Source: Mycolicibacterium elephantis DSM 44368 (lineage in GTDB: Bacteria > Actinomycetota > Actinomycetes > Mycobacteriales > Mycobacteriaceae). From it: a stretch of 64,000 nt of DNA. Position 1 is the stretch's first letter, and every line of letters starts with the position of its first letter. A program made the position numbers and the translations under genes. The notes under the pieces are model-generated. The model saw only the letters and a program-made list of their open reading frames with translations. It had not been told where the DNA came from and made no database searches. The stretch covers positions 151,081 through 215,080 of the forward strand of contig NZ_ATDN01000034.1 in NCBI RefSeq assembly GCF_004014805.1. Reading direction: 5' to 3'. Positions 1 through 7,611 of this stretch are shown here, piece by piece.

Positions 1-2
1 TG

Positions 3-647
3 CTGCCGCCGAGCGTCTTCCGCTCCGGGCCGCTGAAGTGGATCTACCTGACGCTCGGTGTCCTGATGGCCGCGACGATGGCCGACATGTACGTGCCGCT
101 GTTCGGTCAGCGGCTAGCGCACCTGACCCCGGTCGCGGCCGGGTTTCTCGGGGCCGGCCTGGCGATCGGCTGGACCGCGAGCGAGATCGGCAGCGCCTCG
201 CTGCGCACCGACCGCACCATCCGACGCACGGTGGCGATCGCGCCGCTGGTGATGGCCACCGGCCTGGCCCTGACCGCGGTGACGATGTCCGACGACGCGT
301 CGGCCGGCCGCGTCGCGATGTGGGCGGTCGCGCTGTTCGTCACCGGGGCGGGGGTGGGCATGGCCTGGCCGCACCTGTCGGCGTGGGCGATGAGCCGTGT
401 GGACGATCCGGCGGAGGGCCCGGCTGCGGCGGCTGCGATCAACACCGTCCAGCTGATCAGCGGGGCACTGGGCGCCGGGCTGGCCGGCGTGGTGGTCAAC
501 CTGACCGAGACCGGCGACGCGACACCGGCGCGCTGGCTGTTCGCGGCGTTTGCCGCGCTGGCGGCGTGCGGTGTCGTCGCGTCCGTGCGCAGCGGCCGAC
601 AACCGGGAGCACGCCTGTCCCCGCGAAATAGCATTCCGGGTTGCTAG
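3..647 (+). CDS. MFS transporter, C-terminal part (partial)
   Basis: The frame is open from the first bases of the window, so the 5' part lies outside. The roughly 214 visible residues contain several long hydrophobic stretches (for example IAPLVMATGLALTAV, VALFVTGAGVGMAWP, ALGAGLAGVVV) separated by short charged loops, as in the second half of a 12-14-helix major facilitator transporter in the inner membrane. Position two genes before the Rv1636-type USP matches the Rv1634 drug-efflux MFS of M. tuberculosis. Substrate cannot be inferred. The stop codon lies inside a perfect 19-bp inverted repeat. Confidence 0.8.
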   Translation: MPPSVFRSGPLKWIYLTLGVLMAATMADMYVPLFGQRLAHLTPVAAGFLGAGLAIGWTASEIGSASLRTDRTIRRTVAIAPLVMATGLALTAVTMSDDASAGRVAMWAVALFVTGAGVGMAWPHLSAWAMSRVDDPAEGPAAAAAINTVQLISGALGAGLAGVVVNLTETGDATPARWLFAAFAALAACGVVASVRSGRQPGARLSPRNSIPGC

Positions 648-682
648 CCAGCCGATTTCACCGCCCGGAATGCTATTTCGCG
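622..682. repeat. 19-bp perfect inverted repeat over the MFS stop codon
   Basis: CGCGAAATAGCATTCCGGG at 622-640 is exactly reverse-complemented at 664-682, with a 23-nt loop. The left arm is inside the last codons of the MFS gene and the stop codon is in the loop. There is no T-tract, so it is not a classical intrinsic terminator. It may be an mRNA 3'-end stabiliser or a copy of a dispersed palindromic repeat; I did not notice a second copy in this window. Confidence 0.8.
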
Positions 683-899
683 AACGATGGGCGACCCACG
701 CATTCCCGCTCGCAAACTGCGCGATACGAATTGCCCTGCAGCACAGCGCTGTTCAGCACATGTCCGGGCGTGGGTGGGCGGCTTTGCTGATCGTTCTCCG
801 CGACACGTCGGCGGGAAACCGCGTCGCGACGACGGACCGACGGCGTTACGATTGATCCGGGTCGGAAAGTGAATTTGACGCAGCAGTAAGGGATTTATC

Positions 900-1172
900 G
901 TGAATGTGAGGATGCTCGGAGCCGGAGCGGCGATGGTCGGCGTGCTGGGCTTCACGGCCCTCGGTATCGGTGCGGGTGTGGCCAGCGCCGATCAAACGGT
1001 TCCCAATTCGCCAGGCGTGACGTGGAAGCTCGACCGGCCACATTGGGATGACGACTGGGACGACTGGCGTCACGAATGGCGGCACACGGGCTGGGACGGT
1101 CCGCGCTACGACGGTCCGTGCGCATGGGTTCCGCCCGCCGTCTCGATGTGGGTGCCGCCGGCCGTCTGCTAG
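900..1172 (+). CDS. Small secreted protein
   Basis: The 90-residue product starts at GTG. It has a typical Sec signal peptide: basic NVR start, a hydrophobic core of alanines, glycines and valines, and a likely cleavage after ASA near residue 30. The mature part is about 60 residues, rich in W, D, H and P (DDDWDDWRHEW), and ends with two related WVPPAV units and a terminal Cys. No function is recognised; short secreted proteins of this style are common in mycobacteria. It converges on and overlaps udgX by 4 bp. Confidence 0.65.
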   Translation: MNVRMLGAGAAMVGVLGFTALGIGAGVASADQTVPNSPGVTWKLDRPHWDDDWDDWRHEWRHTGWDGPRYDGPCAWVPPAVSMWVPPAVC

Positions 1173-1834
1173 CGGTCGGTCTGCGGTAGGAGTCCGGCGG
1201 CGAAACGCAGGTCGGACACCAACGCGTCGAACGCCTTCTCCCGCTCGGTCGGCGGTCCGCGCAGCACTGACGACGGGTGGACGGTGACCGTCACCCGCGG
1301 GTCGAAGTCAAGGATGTCGGTGTCCGCCCCGCGCGGCAGGCTCAATGCCTCACGGCGGTGTGCGGTCAGACGAAAAGTACTGCCCAGCAACGACTGTGCG
1401 GCGGTTGCCCCCATCAGCACGACCACATCGGGTTGCAGCGCCATCAGTTCTTGGATCAGCCACGGCCGGCACGCCACCACCTCGGTGCGGCTGGGCTTCT
1501 TGTGGATGCGGCGCTTACCGCGTTCGGGCAGCGTGAACTTGAAGTGCTTGACCGCATTGGTGACATAGAGGCGGTCGCGCTCGATCCCGGCGGCCACAAG
1601 CGCTCTGTCGAGAAGGCGCCCGGCGGGCCCGACAAATGGGGCGCCCGCCTTGTCCTCCTGGTCACCGGGCTGTTCGCCGACCAATACCATCTCCGCTTCG
1701 GCCGAACCGGCGCCGAACACCGCCTGGGTGGCGTCCAGGTACAGGTCGCACCCCTTACAGCCCTGCGCGGACGCCGCCAACTCGTCGAGGTCGGTGGTGT
1801 CGGGCACGAAATCCGCGGCGGTTGGGGCTGCCAT
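1169..1834 (-). CDS. udgX: Uracil-DNA glycosylase, UdgX type
   Basis: The 221-residue protein belongs to the family 4-like uracil-DNA glycosylase superfamily. Motif A reads GEQPG (about 53-57) followed by PFVGPAG, and the second motif is HPSSVLR near 190. The diagnostic feature is the KRRIH loop at 107-111, which defines UdgX; its His forms a covalent bond with the uracil-derived abasic sugar in the M. smegmatis enzyme (known of the family). Iron-sulfur ligands visible are C26, C29 and C122, with His97 (VKHFKF) where family 4 usually has a fourth Cys. The ATG at 1834 was chosen because upstream in-frame codons are not conserved-looking. Confidence 0.88.
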   Translation of the reverse strand: MAAPTAADFVPDTTDLDELAASAQGCKGCDLYLDATQAVFGAGSAEAEMVLVGEQPGDQEDKAGAPFVGPAGRLLDRALVAAGIERDRLYVTNAVKHFKFTLPERGKRRIHKKPSRTEVVACRPWLIQELMALQPDVVVLMGATAAQSLLGSTFRLTAHRREALSLPRGADTDILDFDPRVTVTVHPSSVLRGPPTEREKAFDALVSDLRFAAGLLPQTDR

Positions 1835-2202
1835 GCCCACCGGGTTACCCGGCTGACGGCGCGGAAACCACCCCGGCGTTATCTGCCATCGAAAATTTGA
1901 ATACCAAACCGCGCCCATCGAATTGAAAAATTTGTACTTCTGACGATTTTGGCGCGCCAACGAAATCGACCGGCTGGGTTTTGCCGGGCCGGTGTTTCGG
2001 TCCGCCGCGACACACGTTCTCCGACAGGGACATTGCCGGGTGTAGGGCAGGTCACGTGCACCGTCGCGAGGTGATTTTGCCGGCAAGAGCACACCACAAT
2101 GGCAGTGCGAATGGTATTCATGTGTGGTGATTCGCACCCGTGTTCGGGTCCGAAAGGGTTACTGTCTCGGGTGGCGTTGAAATTGACACTGGGAGGATAT
2201 GG
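1835..2202. other. Divergent intergenic region between udgX and usp
   Basis: This 368-bp stretch is distinctly more AT-rich than its surroundings (for example around 1885-1935) and must hold the promoters for udgX (leftward) and usp (rightward). A good ribosome-binding site (GGGAGGA, about 2191-2197) precedes the usp ATG. I see no coding frame I would support, no RNA gene and no clear DosR-type palindrome. Confidence 0.5.
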
Positions 2203-2646
2203 ATGAGCGCCTATCAGACCGTCGTGGTTGGCACGGACGGATCCGATTCATCGCTGCGCGCGGTGGAGAAGGCCGGCCATATCGCTGGAGAAAACGCCAG
2301 ATTGATCGTCGCGACGGCGTATTTCCCGCAAGAGGAAGACCAACGCGCCGCCGACGTGCTCAAGGACGAGGGCTACAAGATGGCCGGCAACGCGCCCATC
2401 TACGCCATCCTCCGCGAGGCACGTGAACGCGCACAGCAGGCCGGTGCCAAGAACGTCGAGGAGAAGGCGATCGTCGGCGCGCCGGTCGACGCGCTTGTCG
2501 AACTGGCCGAAGAGGTGAAGGCCGACCTGGTGGTGGTCGGCAACGTCGGGCTGTCCACCATCGCCGGGCGGTTGCTCGGTTCGGTGCCCGCTAACGTGGC
2601 GCGCCGCGCCAAGACCGACGTGCTGATCGTGCACACCACGCCGTAA
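2203..2646 (+). CDS. Universal stress protein (Rv1636/TB15.3 type)
   Basis: The 147 residues form a single USP domain with the N-terminal VVVGTDGSDSS strand and loop and the C-terminal nucleotide-binding signature VVGNVGLSTIAGRLLGSVPANVARRAKTDVLIVHT. It closely resembles Rv1636 and its M. smegmatis counterpart, which are known cAMP-binding USPs thought to buffer cytosolic cAMP. A class III adenylate cyclase is encoded further right in this window. The start at 2203 is preceded by GGGAGGA. The 3' end overlaps the convergent lnt-like gene by 56 bp. Confidence 0.9.
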   Translation: MSAYQTVVVGTDGSDSSLRAVEKAGHIAGENARLIVATAYFPQEEDQRAADVLKDEGYKMAGNAPIYAILREARERAQQAGAKNVEEKAIVGAPVDALVELAEEVKADLVVVGNVGLSTIAGRLLGSVPANVARRAKTDVLIVHTTP

Positions 2647-3976
2647 TAATCAGCAACGCCATCACGATCACCCAGTCGCCGAAGCGCTGGTAGCCGGTGG
2701 TCCGCGAGTTCAGCGGAACATCGACGACGGCGACGCCGCGGTCAGCGGCCTCAAGCCAGCCCAGCCGGCGTCCGTCGGCGTCGAACGCCGAACTGACCCC
2801 CGACGTCGCGGCGTGCACCGCCGGATGCCCGACTTCGACGGCGTGGACGGCGATCATGCTCGCCAACTGCGGCTGGGCCCAGCTGTTCTGATAGGTCGAC
2901 GTCGCGCTCTGGTACGCCAGCAGGTCGGCCCCCATGTTCACCAGCCGCCGCGGCAGGTCGGAGAACAGCGCCTCGAAGCTGATCAGCGGCCCGACCGCGA
3001 GAGCGTCCGTGTGTAGCACGACCGGTCCGCCGCCGCGGCGACGGTCTTCCGCGGCGGCGTCGGTGTGCCGGGTGGCCCAGCCGAGCACCGACCGAAACGG
3101 CACGTATTCGCCGAACGGGACCAGCCGCGTCTTCGCGTACGTGCCGCGCACGCCGTCGGGCTCGATCAGCGCCGCGGACTTGTAGATCCCGCCCGACGCA
3201 GCGCGCGCGTCGACGTTGACCAGCAGGCCGGCCCCGACCCGGCGGGACAGTTCGGCGAGCCGCGCGCCGACTTCGGGATCGCTGTTCAGGTCGACGACGA
3301 CGCTGCTCTCACCCCAGACCACGAGGTCGAGCCGCTGCCCGGTGAGCTCCCGCGTCAACGTCTCGCCGGCGGCCTGACGTGCGGCGCCGTCGGTGATGTC
3401 GCCGGGCTGCACGAGCGCGACGCGCACCGCCGGTTGGTCCGCGGGCGCCGGGCCCGACCAGAACCACAGCGGGCCGGCGGCCACGATCGCGGCGGGCAAC
3501 GCAACGGCCCGGACCGAGCGCAACAGCACCGCGCCCACGACCGCGGTGTTGGCGGCGACGATCAGGAAGCTGACCAGCCAGACGCCGCCCGCGGACGCCG
3601 GAGCCAGCGTCGCGGGCTGGTTCCACTGCGACGCCCCGAGCAACGCCCACGGCCCACCCAACCGGTCCCACGACCGCACGGCTTCGGCGAGCACCCACAC
3701 GCTGGGCAGCACGACGACGGCGGCGAGCACCCCGCGGGTCGCGACCTGACCGCTGAGCAGGCGGTGCGCGGCCCACCCCCACGGCAGCCACAGCGCGCCG
3801 AGCGCCGCGGCCAGCACCACCAGCAGCGGTCCGGCGCTCGGCCACAGCCAGTACTGCGCGGCCAGCACGAAGCCGGACATTCCGGCCCAGGCGCGTGCGG
3901 CGCCCTGGACCGCGGTCGGCGCCGCGCGCACGACCAGCAGTAGCGGGACCACGCCGACCCACGCCAGCCACCACAA
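2591..3976 (-). CDS. Apolipoprotein N-acyltransferase-like membrane protein
   Basis: The product is 461 residues from the TTG at 3976. It has an N-terminal multi-helix membrane region (about 1-165), a CN-hydrolase (nitrilase-like) domain (about 175-420) and a C-terminal helix, as in Lnt, which N-acylates lipoproteins at the outer membrane face. The catalytic Glu (VVWGESS) and Lys (YAKTRLVPFGE) are present, but the position of the nucleophilic Cys reads ISFE rather than I-C-Y/W-E. Hydrophobic in-frame codons continue upstream to about 4035 without an ATG, GTG or TTG, so the true start is uncertain. M. tuberculosis has a second Lnt-like locus (Rv2262c/Rv2261c) besides the Ppm1-Lnt fusion; this may be that paralogue. 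Confidence 0.75.
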   Translation of the reverse strand: MWWLAWVGVVPLLLVVRAAPTAVQGAARAWAGMSGFVLAAQYWLWPSAGPLLVVLAAALGALWLPWGWAAHRLLSGQVATRGVLAAVVVLPSVWVLAEAVRSWDRLGGPWALLGASQWNQPATLAPASAGGVWLVSFLIVAANTAVVGAVLLRSVRAVALPAAIVAAGPLWFWSGPAPADQPAVRVALVQPGDITDGAARQAAGETLTRELTGQRLDLVVWGESSVVVDLNSDPEVGARLAELSRRVGAGLLVNVDARAASGGIYKSAALIEPDGVRGTYAKTRLVPFGEYVPFRSVLGWATRHTDAAAEDRRRGGGPVVLHTDALAVGPLISFEALFSDLPRRLVNMGADLLAYQSATSTYQNSWAQPQLASMIAVHAVEVGHPAVHAATSGVSSAFDADGRRLGWLEAADRGVAVVDVPLNSRTTGYQRFGDWVIVMALLIITAWCARSARRSWRGAPR

Positions 3977-4047
3977 CGACGGCGCGGGAAAGGCCAGGGC
4001 GAGCAGCGCGCCGGCGGGCAGCGCCGCTGCGAGGCCCCGAACCGAAC

Positions 4048-4932
4048 TCAGGTGGCGGAGGCCTTGGCGATGGCGGCGATCGCCTGATCGAGGGTGGCGT
4101 TGAACTCCTCGTCGCTCTGCTGAGCGGTCAGACCCTCGGTCAGCGCCCGCGAGAAGCTCGCGATGACGCCGTTGTTGCGGGCCAGCTTCTCGTTGGCGAC
4201 CTCGCGGCTGTAGCCGCCCGACAGCGCTACCACCCGCAGCACCTTCGGATGGTCGACGAGCTGTTTGTACAGGTTGTCGGTGTCGGGCAGGGTCAGCTTG
4301 AGCATGACCAGCTGGTCGTCACCGAGTTGGTTGACGCTGTCGAGCAGCGCGGCGTTGAGCTGGTCCTCGGCTTCGGCCTTGCGGGGGCTGTGGATGTCGA
4401 TCTCGGGCTCGATGATCGGGACCAGCCCCTTGGCCAGCACCTGCTGGGCGACCTCGAACTGCTGCGCCACCACGGCGTCCAGACCGGCACCGGGCAGCTT
4501 GATGACCGAGCGCTCCTTGGTGCCGAAGATGCCTTTCTCGACGGCGCGGTCCAGCAGCTCGTCGAGGCCGGGCATCGGCTTCATCATCTGGGCGCCGTCC
4601 TTCTCCTCGGCCAGGCCCTTGTCGATCTTGAGGAACGGAACGATGTTCTTGACGTTCCACAGATAGTCCGCGGTCTGGCGCCCCTCGACTTCACGGTCCA
4701 TTGTGTTCTCGAAGAGGATCGCGCCCACGATGCGATCGCCGTCGAAGGCGGGGCTGGTGATGATGCGGGTGCGCATCTGGTGCACCAGGTCGAACATCTC
4801 GTCTTCGCCGGAGTAGTCGTCCTCCGGAATGCCGTACAGCTTCAGCGCCTTGGGCGTGCTGCCGCCGCTCTGGTCCAGCGCAGCGATGAATCCAGTGCCG
4901 CTGCGCACCTTTTCCAACTGTGCGGTATTCAT
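4048..4932 (-). CDS. fda: Class I fructose-bisphosphate aldolase
   Basis: The 294-residue cytosolic enzyme is predicted to interconvert fructose 1,6-bisphosphate with dihydroxyacetone phosphate and glyceraldehyde 3-phosphate. Class I features are the N-terminal GTGFIAALDQSGGSTPKAL loop, the FLKIDKGL segment, IIEPEIDIHS and the LKLTLP strand with the Schiff-base Lys, followed by ALSGGYSR, which binds phosphate. Length is normal for the bacterial class I (fda) type. Mycobacteria often carry both class I and metal-dependent class II (fba) aldolases. It is transcribed toward the lnt-like gene. Confidence 0.92.
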   Translation of the reverse strand: MNTAQLEKVRSGTGFIAALDQSGGSTPKALKLYGIPEDDYSGEDEMFDLVHQMRTRIITSPAFDGDRIVGAILFENTMDREVEGRQTADYLWNVKNIVPFLKIDKGLAEEKDGAQMMKPMPGLDELLDRAVEKGIFGTKERSVIKLPGAGLDAVVAQQFEVAQQVLAKGLVPIIEPEIDIHSPRKAEAEDQLNAALLDSVNQLGDDQLVMLKLTLPDTDNLYKQLVDHPKVLRVVALSGGYSREVANEKLARNNGVIASFSRALTEGLTAQQSDEEFNATLDQAIAAIAKASAT

Positions 4933-5047
4933 CCGTGTCTCCTCGCAACTGTCGCAATCGCCATCACGAATTTCGCTAGGTCGTGTGGCATCAGCCTAGG
5001 CCAACGCCGTCACCCATTGGTCCCGGGTCACAGGATGCGACCGCAGG

Positions 5048-5230
5048 TCACCAGCCGCGTTCGCGCCACTCACCCAGGTGCGGGCGCTCGGTTCCCAGCG
5101 TGGTGTCGTCGCCGTGGCCGGGATAGACCACCGTCGAGTCGCCGTAGACGTCGAACACGCGCGTGATGACGTGGTCGAGCAGCTGCTCGAAATCGCCTTC
5201 CTGCCAGGTCTTGCCGACCCCGCCGGGAAA
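5048..5230 (-). pseudogene. Displaced host C-terminus of the MBL-fold hydrolase
   Basis: Read leftward, these codons encode the last about 58 residues of an MBL hydrolase, from PGGVGKTWQEGDF through VVYPGHGDDTTLG to EWRERGW and a TGA at 5048-5050. There is no start codon or upstream part. It is the original 3' end of the hydrolase now at 16914-17585, severed by element insertion. It is about 62% identical (36 of 58 in a hand alignment) to the tail that replaced it. Confidence 0.9.
5226..5230. other. attL core (GGAAA)
   Basis: At this point homology to the MBL gene ends and element DNA begins. The same GGAAA occurs at the right junction (17092-17096) inside the codons for the FPGG of the hydrolase; beyond it the two flanks differ on both sides except for coding similarity. 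A very short common core is normal for large serine integrases. The integrase start codon is only 18 bp away. Confidence 0.75.
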
Positions 5231-5248
5231 TACCGTAGGCTTTGAACC

Positions 5249-6685
5249 GTGAATACGTCAACGGTTGAGCGGGTAGCTCTCTACGCGCGCATCAGCCAGG
5301 ACGCCACCGGCAAGGCTCTCGGGGTCGCTGACCAGCTAGAACACGCTCGCACCTTCGCGATAGCGCGCGGCTACAAAATCGTCGCCGAGCACTCTGACAA
5401 CGACATCTCGGCGTTCCGCGGCGCGAACCGACCCGCGTATCAGAAAGTCCTGAAGCTGGCGCGTGACCGCAAAATCGACCGGGTGATCGTGTACCACCTG
5501 ACTCGCATGACGAGAAATCGCCGCGAGCGCGCCGAGTTCATCGACGCGTTCCACGCGTGCAAGGTCAACGTCTCCGAGGCGCAGGGCGGCGACTACGACC
5601 TGTCCACGGCGGCCGGCCGAACTTGGGTGGACATACAGGGCGCGCTGGCGACGTGGGAGTCAGAGATCAAGTCGGAGCGCATTACGGCCGCTGCTGCGCG
5701 GCGTGCCCGGTCTGGTCGGCCATCCGGCGACCTCGGCTACGGGTGGATCAAACACGGCACCGGGTCCACAGCGACGTGGTCCGAGCACCCGCATGAGGCC
5801 GAGGTGGTACGCGAGATTGTCGACCGCCTGCTCGCTGGCGAGACTCTCCGGAGTATCACCGAGTCGCTAAACGATCGAGGGGAACCCGCACCGAAGGCCG
5901 CGCGGTGGGGCAAGACTAGCGTCAAGAAGCTCGCGATACGCGAATCCAACATCGCCCAGAGGGTGCATCATCGCGGCCAACCCGACGAGGAACGGTTCGA
6001 CGGGTGCTGGCCGCCCATCGTCGACCGCGCCAAACACGAGAAGGTCGTGGCGCTGCTCACTGCGCCGACCAGAAGGACCAACGGTGTGGCACGCCCAGGG
6101 GCGCGGAAACATCTGCTGTCGTGGGGGATAGGCGCGTGTGGTGTGTGCGGGTCGAAGCTGCGCGCCGTCACCAAACGCGGCAAGCACGGCCGCCCGCTCG
6201 ACCTGTACGTCTGCGACGACAAGGGATGCGTAGGGCGCTCTGAGCCGATGGTGGACCAGTTAGTCACCCGGCTGGTCATTGGACGCCTGGCGATGCCCGA
6301 TGCCCTGGAATGGCTAATCGGCGACGACCAGGAAGCACGGCGGTGGTCCGAGCGGGTCGATGAACTGAACCGCAGACTGGCCGATGCCGCGGACGCGTTC
6401 GCCGAGGGCGCCATCACCGCAGAGCAGTTGCGGCGCATCACCGCGAAGCTTCAACCTGACCTCGACGACGCCGAGAAGCGCCGCGCGGAACTGGTTGTAT
6501 CCCTTGACCTTGACTCGTTACGTCCGCTGGCAAGTCCTACCGCTCAAGAACGGTGGGACGAGATGACCGTGGCGCAGCGTCGAGCGGTGCTCGAAGCGCT
6601 CGGTATCCGCGTCATCATCGACCGGACTCGGCCCGGCCCCGGATTCGACCCTGAAAGCGTGCGCATCGAATGGAATCAGCGATGA
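5249..6685 (+). CDS. int: Large serine recombinase (integrase)
   Basis: The 478-residue protein has an N-terminal resolvase catalytic domain with the nucleophile Ser16 in YARIS, the VYHLTRMTRNRRER segment and the E-helix (about 1-150). A recombinase domain follows (about 165-270), then a zinc ribbon (CGVCGSKL, later CDDKGC; about 293-330) and a coiled-coil region (about 360-420), ending with RIEWNQR. This is the complete architecture of phage-type integrases that recombine attP and attB without host factors. GTG start at 5249, immediately next to attL. It should excise the element only with a directionality factor, for which the protein at 10204-10569 is a candidate. Confidence 0.95.
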   Translation: MNTSTVERVALYARISQDATGKALGVADQLEHARTFAIARGYKIVAEHSDNDISAFRGANRPAYQKVLKLARDRKIDRVIVYHLTRMTRNRRERAEFIDAFHACKVNVSEAQGGDYDLSTAAGRTWVDIQGALATWESEIKSERITAAAARRARSGRPSGDLGYGWIKHGTGSTATWSEHPHEAEVVREIVDRLLAGETLRSITESLNDRGEPAPKAARWGKTSVKKLAIRESNIAQRVHHRGQPDEERFDGCWPPIVDRAKHEKVVALLTAPTRRTNGVARPGARKHLLSWGIGACGVCGSKLRAVTKRGKHGRPLDLYVCDDKGCVGRSEPMVDQLVTRLVIGRLAMPDALEWLIGDDQEARRWSERVDELNRRLADAADAFAEGAITAEQLRRITAKLQPDLDDAEKRRAELVVSLDLDSLRPLASPTAQERWDEMTVAQRRAVLEALGIRVIIDRTRPGPGFDPESVRIEWNQR

Positions 6686-7014
6686 GTGTCCAATCCGTCA
6701 AGCTCGTTTGCGCCCACGGAGTACAGGATGGCACTGCCGATTTCCTCGACAGGTTCCGGCTGCTGCGATCCTTTCCCGCAGCCCGCAAGTGGGTGCCGAC
6801 CGACCCGCATGGGCAACAGCAGCTCGAGGGTGATGAACCAATCACATGGCCAGCAAGCCGGCAGGTAGAAAGCGACTTGTTGCGAGATCGGTATGACCGA
6901 AGGTGCGACAGGTGTGGGCGCACACTGCAACTGCGTCAAGAAAACCTGCAAGCGCTCCTGAATGCTGCAGCAGACCAGGGGCTCGACACGCTGTACCTCG
7001 ACAACCTTCACTAA
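6682..7014 (+). CDS. Small zinc-knuckle protein of the element
   Basis: The 110-residue product begins at an ATG overlapping the integrase stop (ATGA), so it is translationally coupled to the integrase. It has one CDRCGR pair near residue 77 with a preceding YDRR, followed by a helical leucine-rich end (LQLRQENLQALLNAAADQG). The N-terminal half resembles nothing I recognise. Coupling suggests a role with integration or regulation, but no function can be assigned. Confidence 0.6.
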   Translation: MSVQSVKLVCAHGVQDGTADFLDRFRLLRSFPAARKWVPTDPHGQQQLEGDEPITWPASRQVESDLLRDRYDRRCDRCGRTLQLRQENLQALLNAAADQGLDTLYLDNLH

Positions 7015-7135
7015 CCCAGCCCTAGATTGGGGTAGCGTTACCCACTGCGAGCGCAAGCACTATCGGCTGCGTCTCCGCTTTCGACATTTTGTCCGGGCAT
7101 CCTCGGGCAGCTGATTGCTGCCTCGGAGGCCGTGA
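7015..7135. promoter_or_regulatory. Intergenic region with two small inverted repeats
   Basis: The gap between the integrase pair and the replication operon holds GGGTA-GCGT-TACCC (7030-7043), a candidate operator, and the hairpin GGCAGC-TGATT-GCTGCC (7106-7122) just before the CGGAGG ribosome-binding site of the next gene. It is likely to contain the early promoter of the element. No phage repressor site family is recognised. Confidence 0.35.
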
Positions 7136-7372
7136 ATGTCCAAGCCCTGGACGAAAGCTCGCTCAGAGCACGCCAACCTTTGCAAGAAGCTCGGTCCTGA
7201 TGACCCGCTGGTCATCGACAAGCGGGTCGAGCTACGCGCGCTTCGCCTAGAAGATTACGTGCAGCGCGTTCTCGCGGAAGCGCCGCCTTTGTCGGCAGAG
7301 CAGCGGGAGCGGATAGCTGAATTGCTACGCCCCGGACGGCGATCCGAAACGAGCGGTGGCACGGGTCGATGA
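7136..7372 (+). CDS. Small helical protein of the element
   Basis: The 78-residue product starts at ATG after a CGGAGG site and ends overlapping the next gene by 4 bp (ATGA). It is charged and predicted helical (VIDKRVELRALRLEDYVQRVLAEA, then LSAEQRERIAELLRPGRR). Proteins of this kind are frequent near actinophage primases; function is unknown. Confidence 0.6.
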   Translation: MSKPWTKARSEHANLCKKLGPDDPLVIDKRVELRALRLEDYVQRVLAEAPPLSAEQRERIAELLRPGRRSETSGGTGR

Positions 7373-7611
7373 CGAAAAGCAGAAAGCCGGCCCCGCCGCA
7401 ACAGGGCCGACCCTCTCCACAACACCGCACCAACGGATATGCCAAGTGTAATGGATACACAACGTTTACCGCGCCGTTCAACATCGCGTGCGCCGATTGC
7501 GGTGCCTCACCCGGTACGCAATGCATCAACGGTGTGACCGGCCAGCCGCTACGGCGGGCTCTCGCGCACCCTGGCCGTCTCCGCGATGCCGAGGCGGTGG
7601 CCGATGCCTAA
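7369..7611 (+). CDS. Zinc-binding phage protein
   Basis: The 80-residue product has a basic N-terminus and a compact C-terminal motif ACADCGASPGTQC followed by a His/Arg-rich helix (RALAHPGRLRD). The pattern C-x2-CGA-x-PG-x2-C ... H-x2-R is a small zinc-finger type common in mycobacteriophages and their hosts, probably a nucleic-acid-binding accessory to the primase encoded next. It overlaps its neighbours on both sides. Confidence 0.65.
   Translation: MTKSRKPAPPQQGRPSPQHRTNGYAKCNGYTTFTAPFNIACADCGASPGTQCINGVTGQPLRRALAHPGRLRDAEAVADA

Noticed and set aside
3895..5166. 423-codon + strand frame
   Set aside because: It runs opposite the lnt-like and aldolase genes, has a low-complexity Arg/Val/Leu/Gly-rich composition and lacks any domain; it is a GC-frame shadow.
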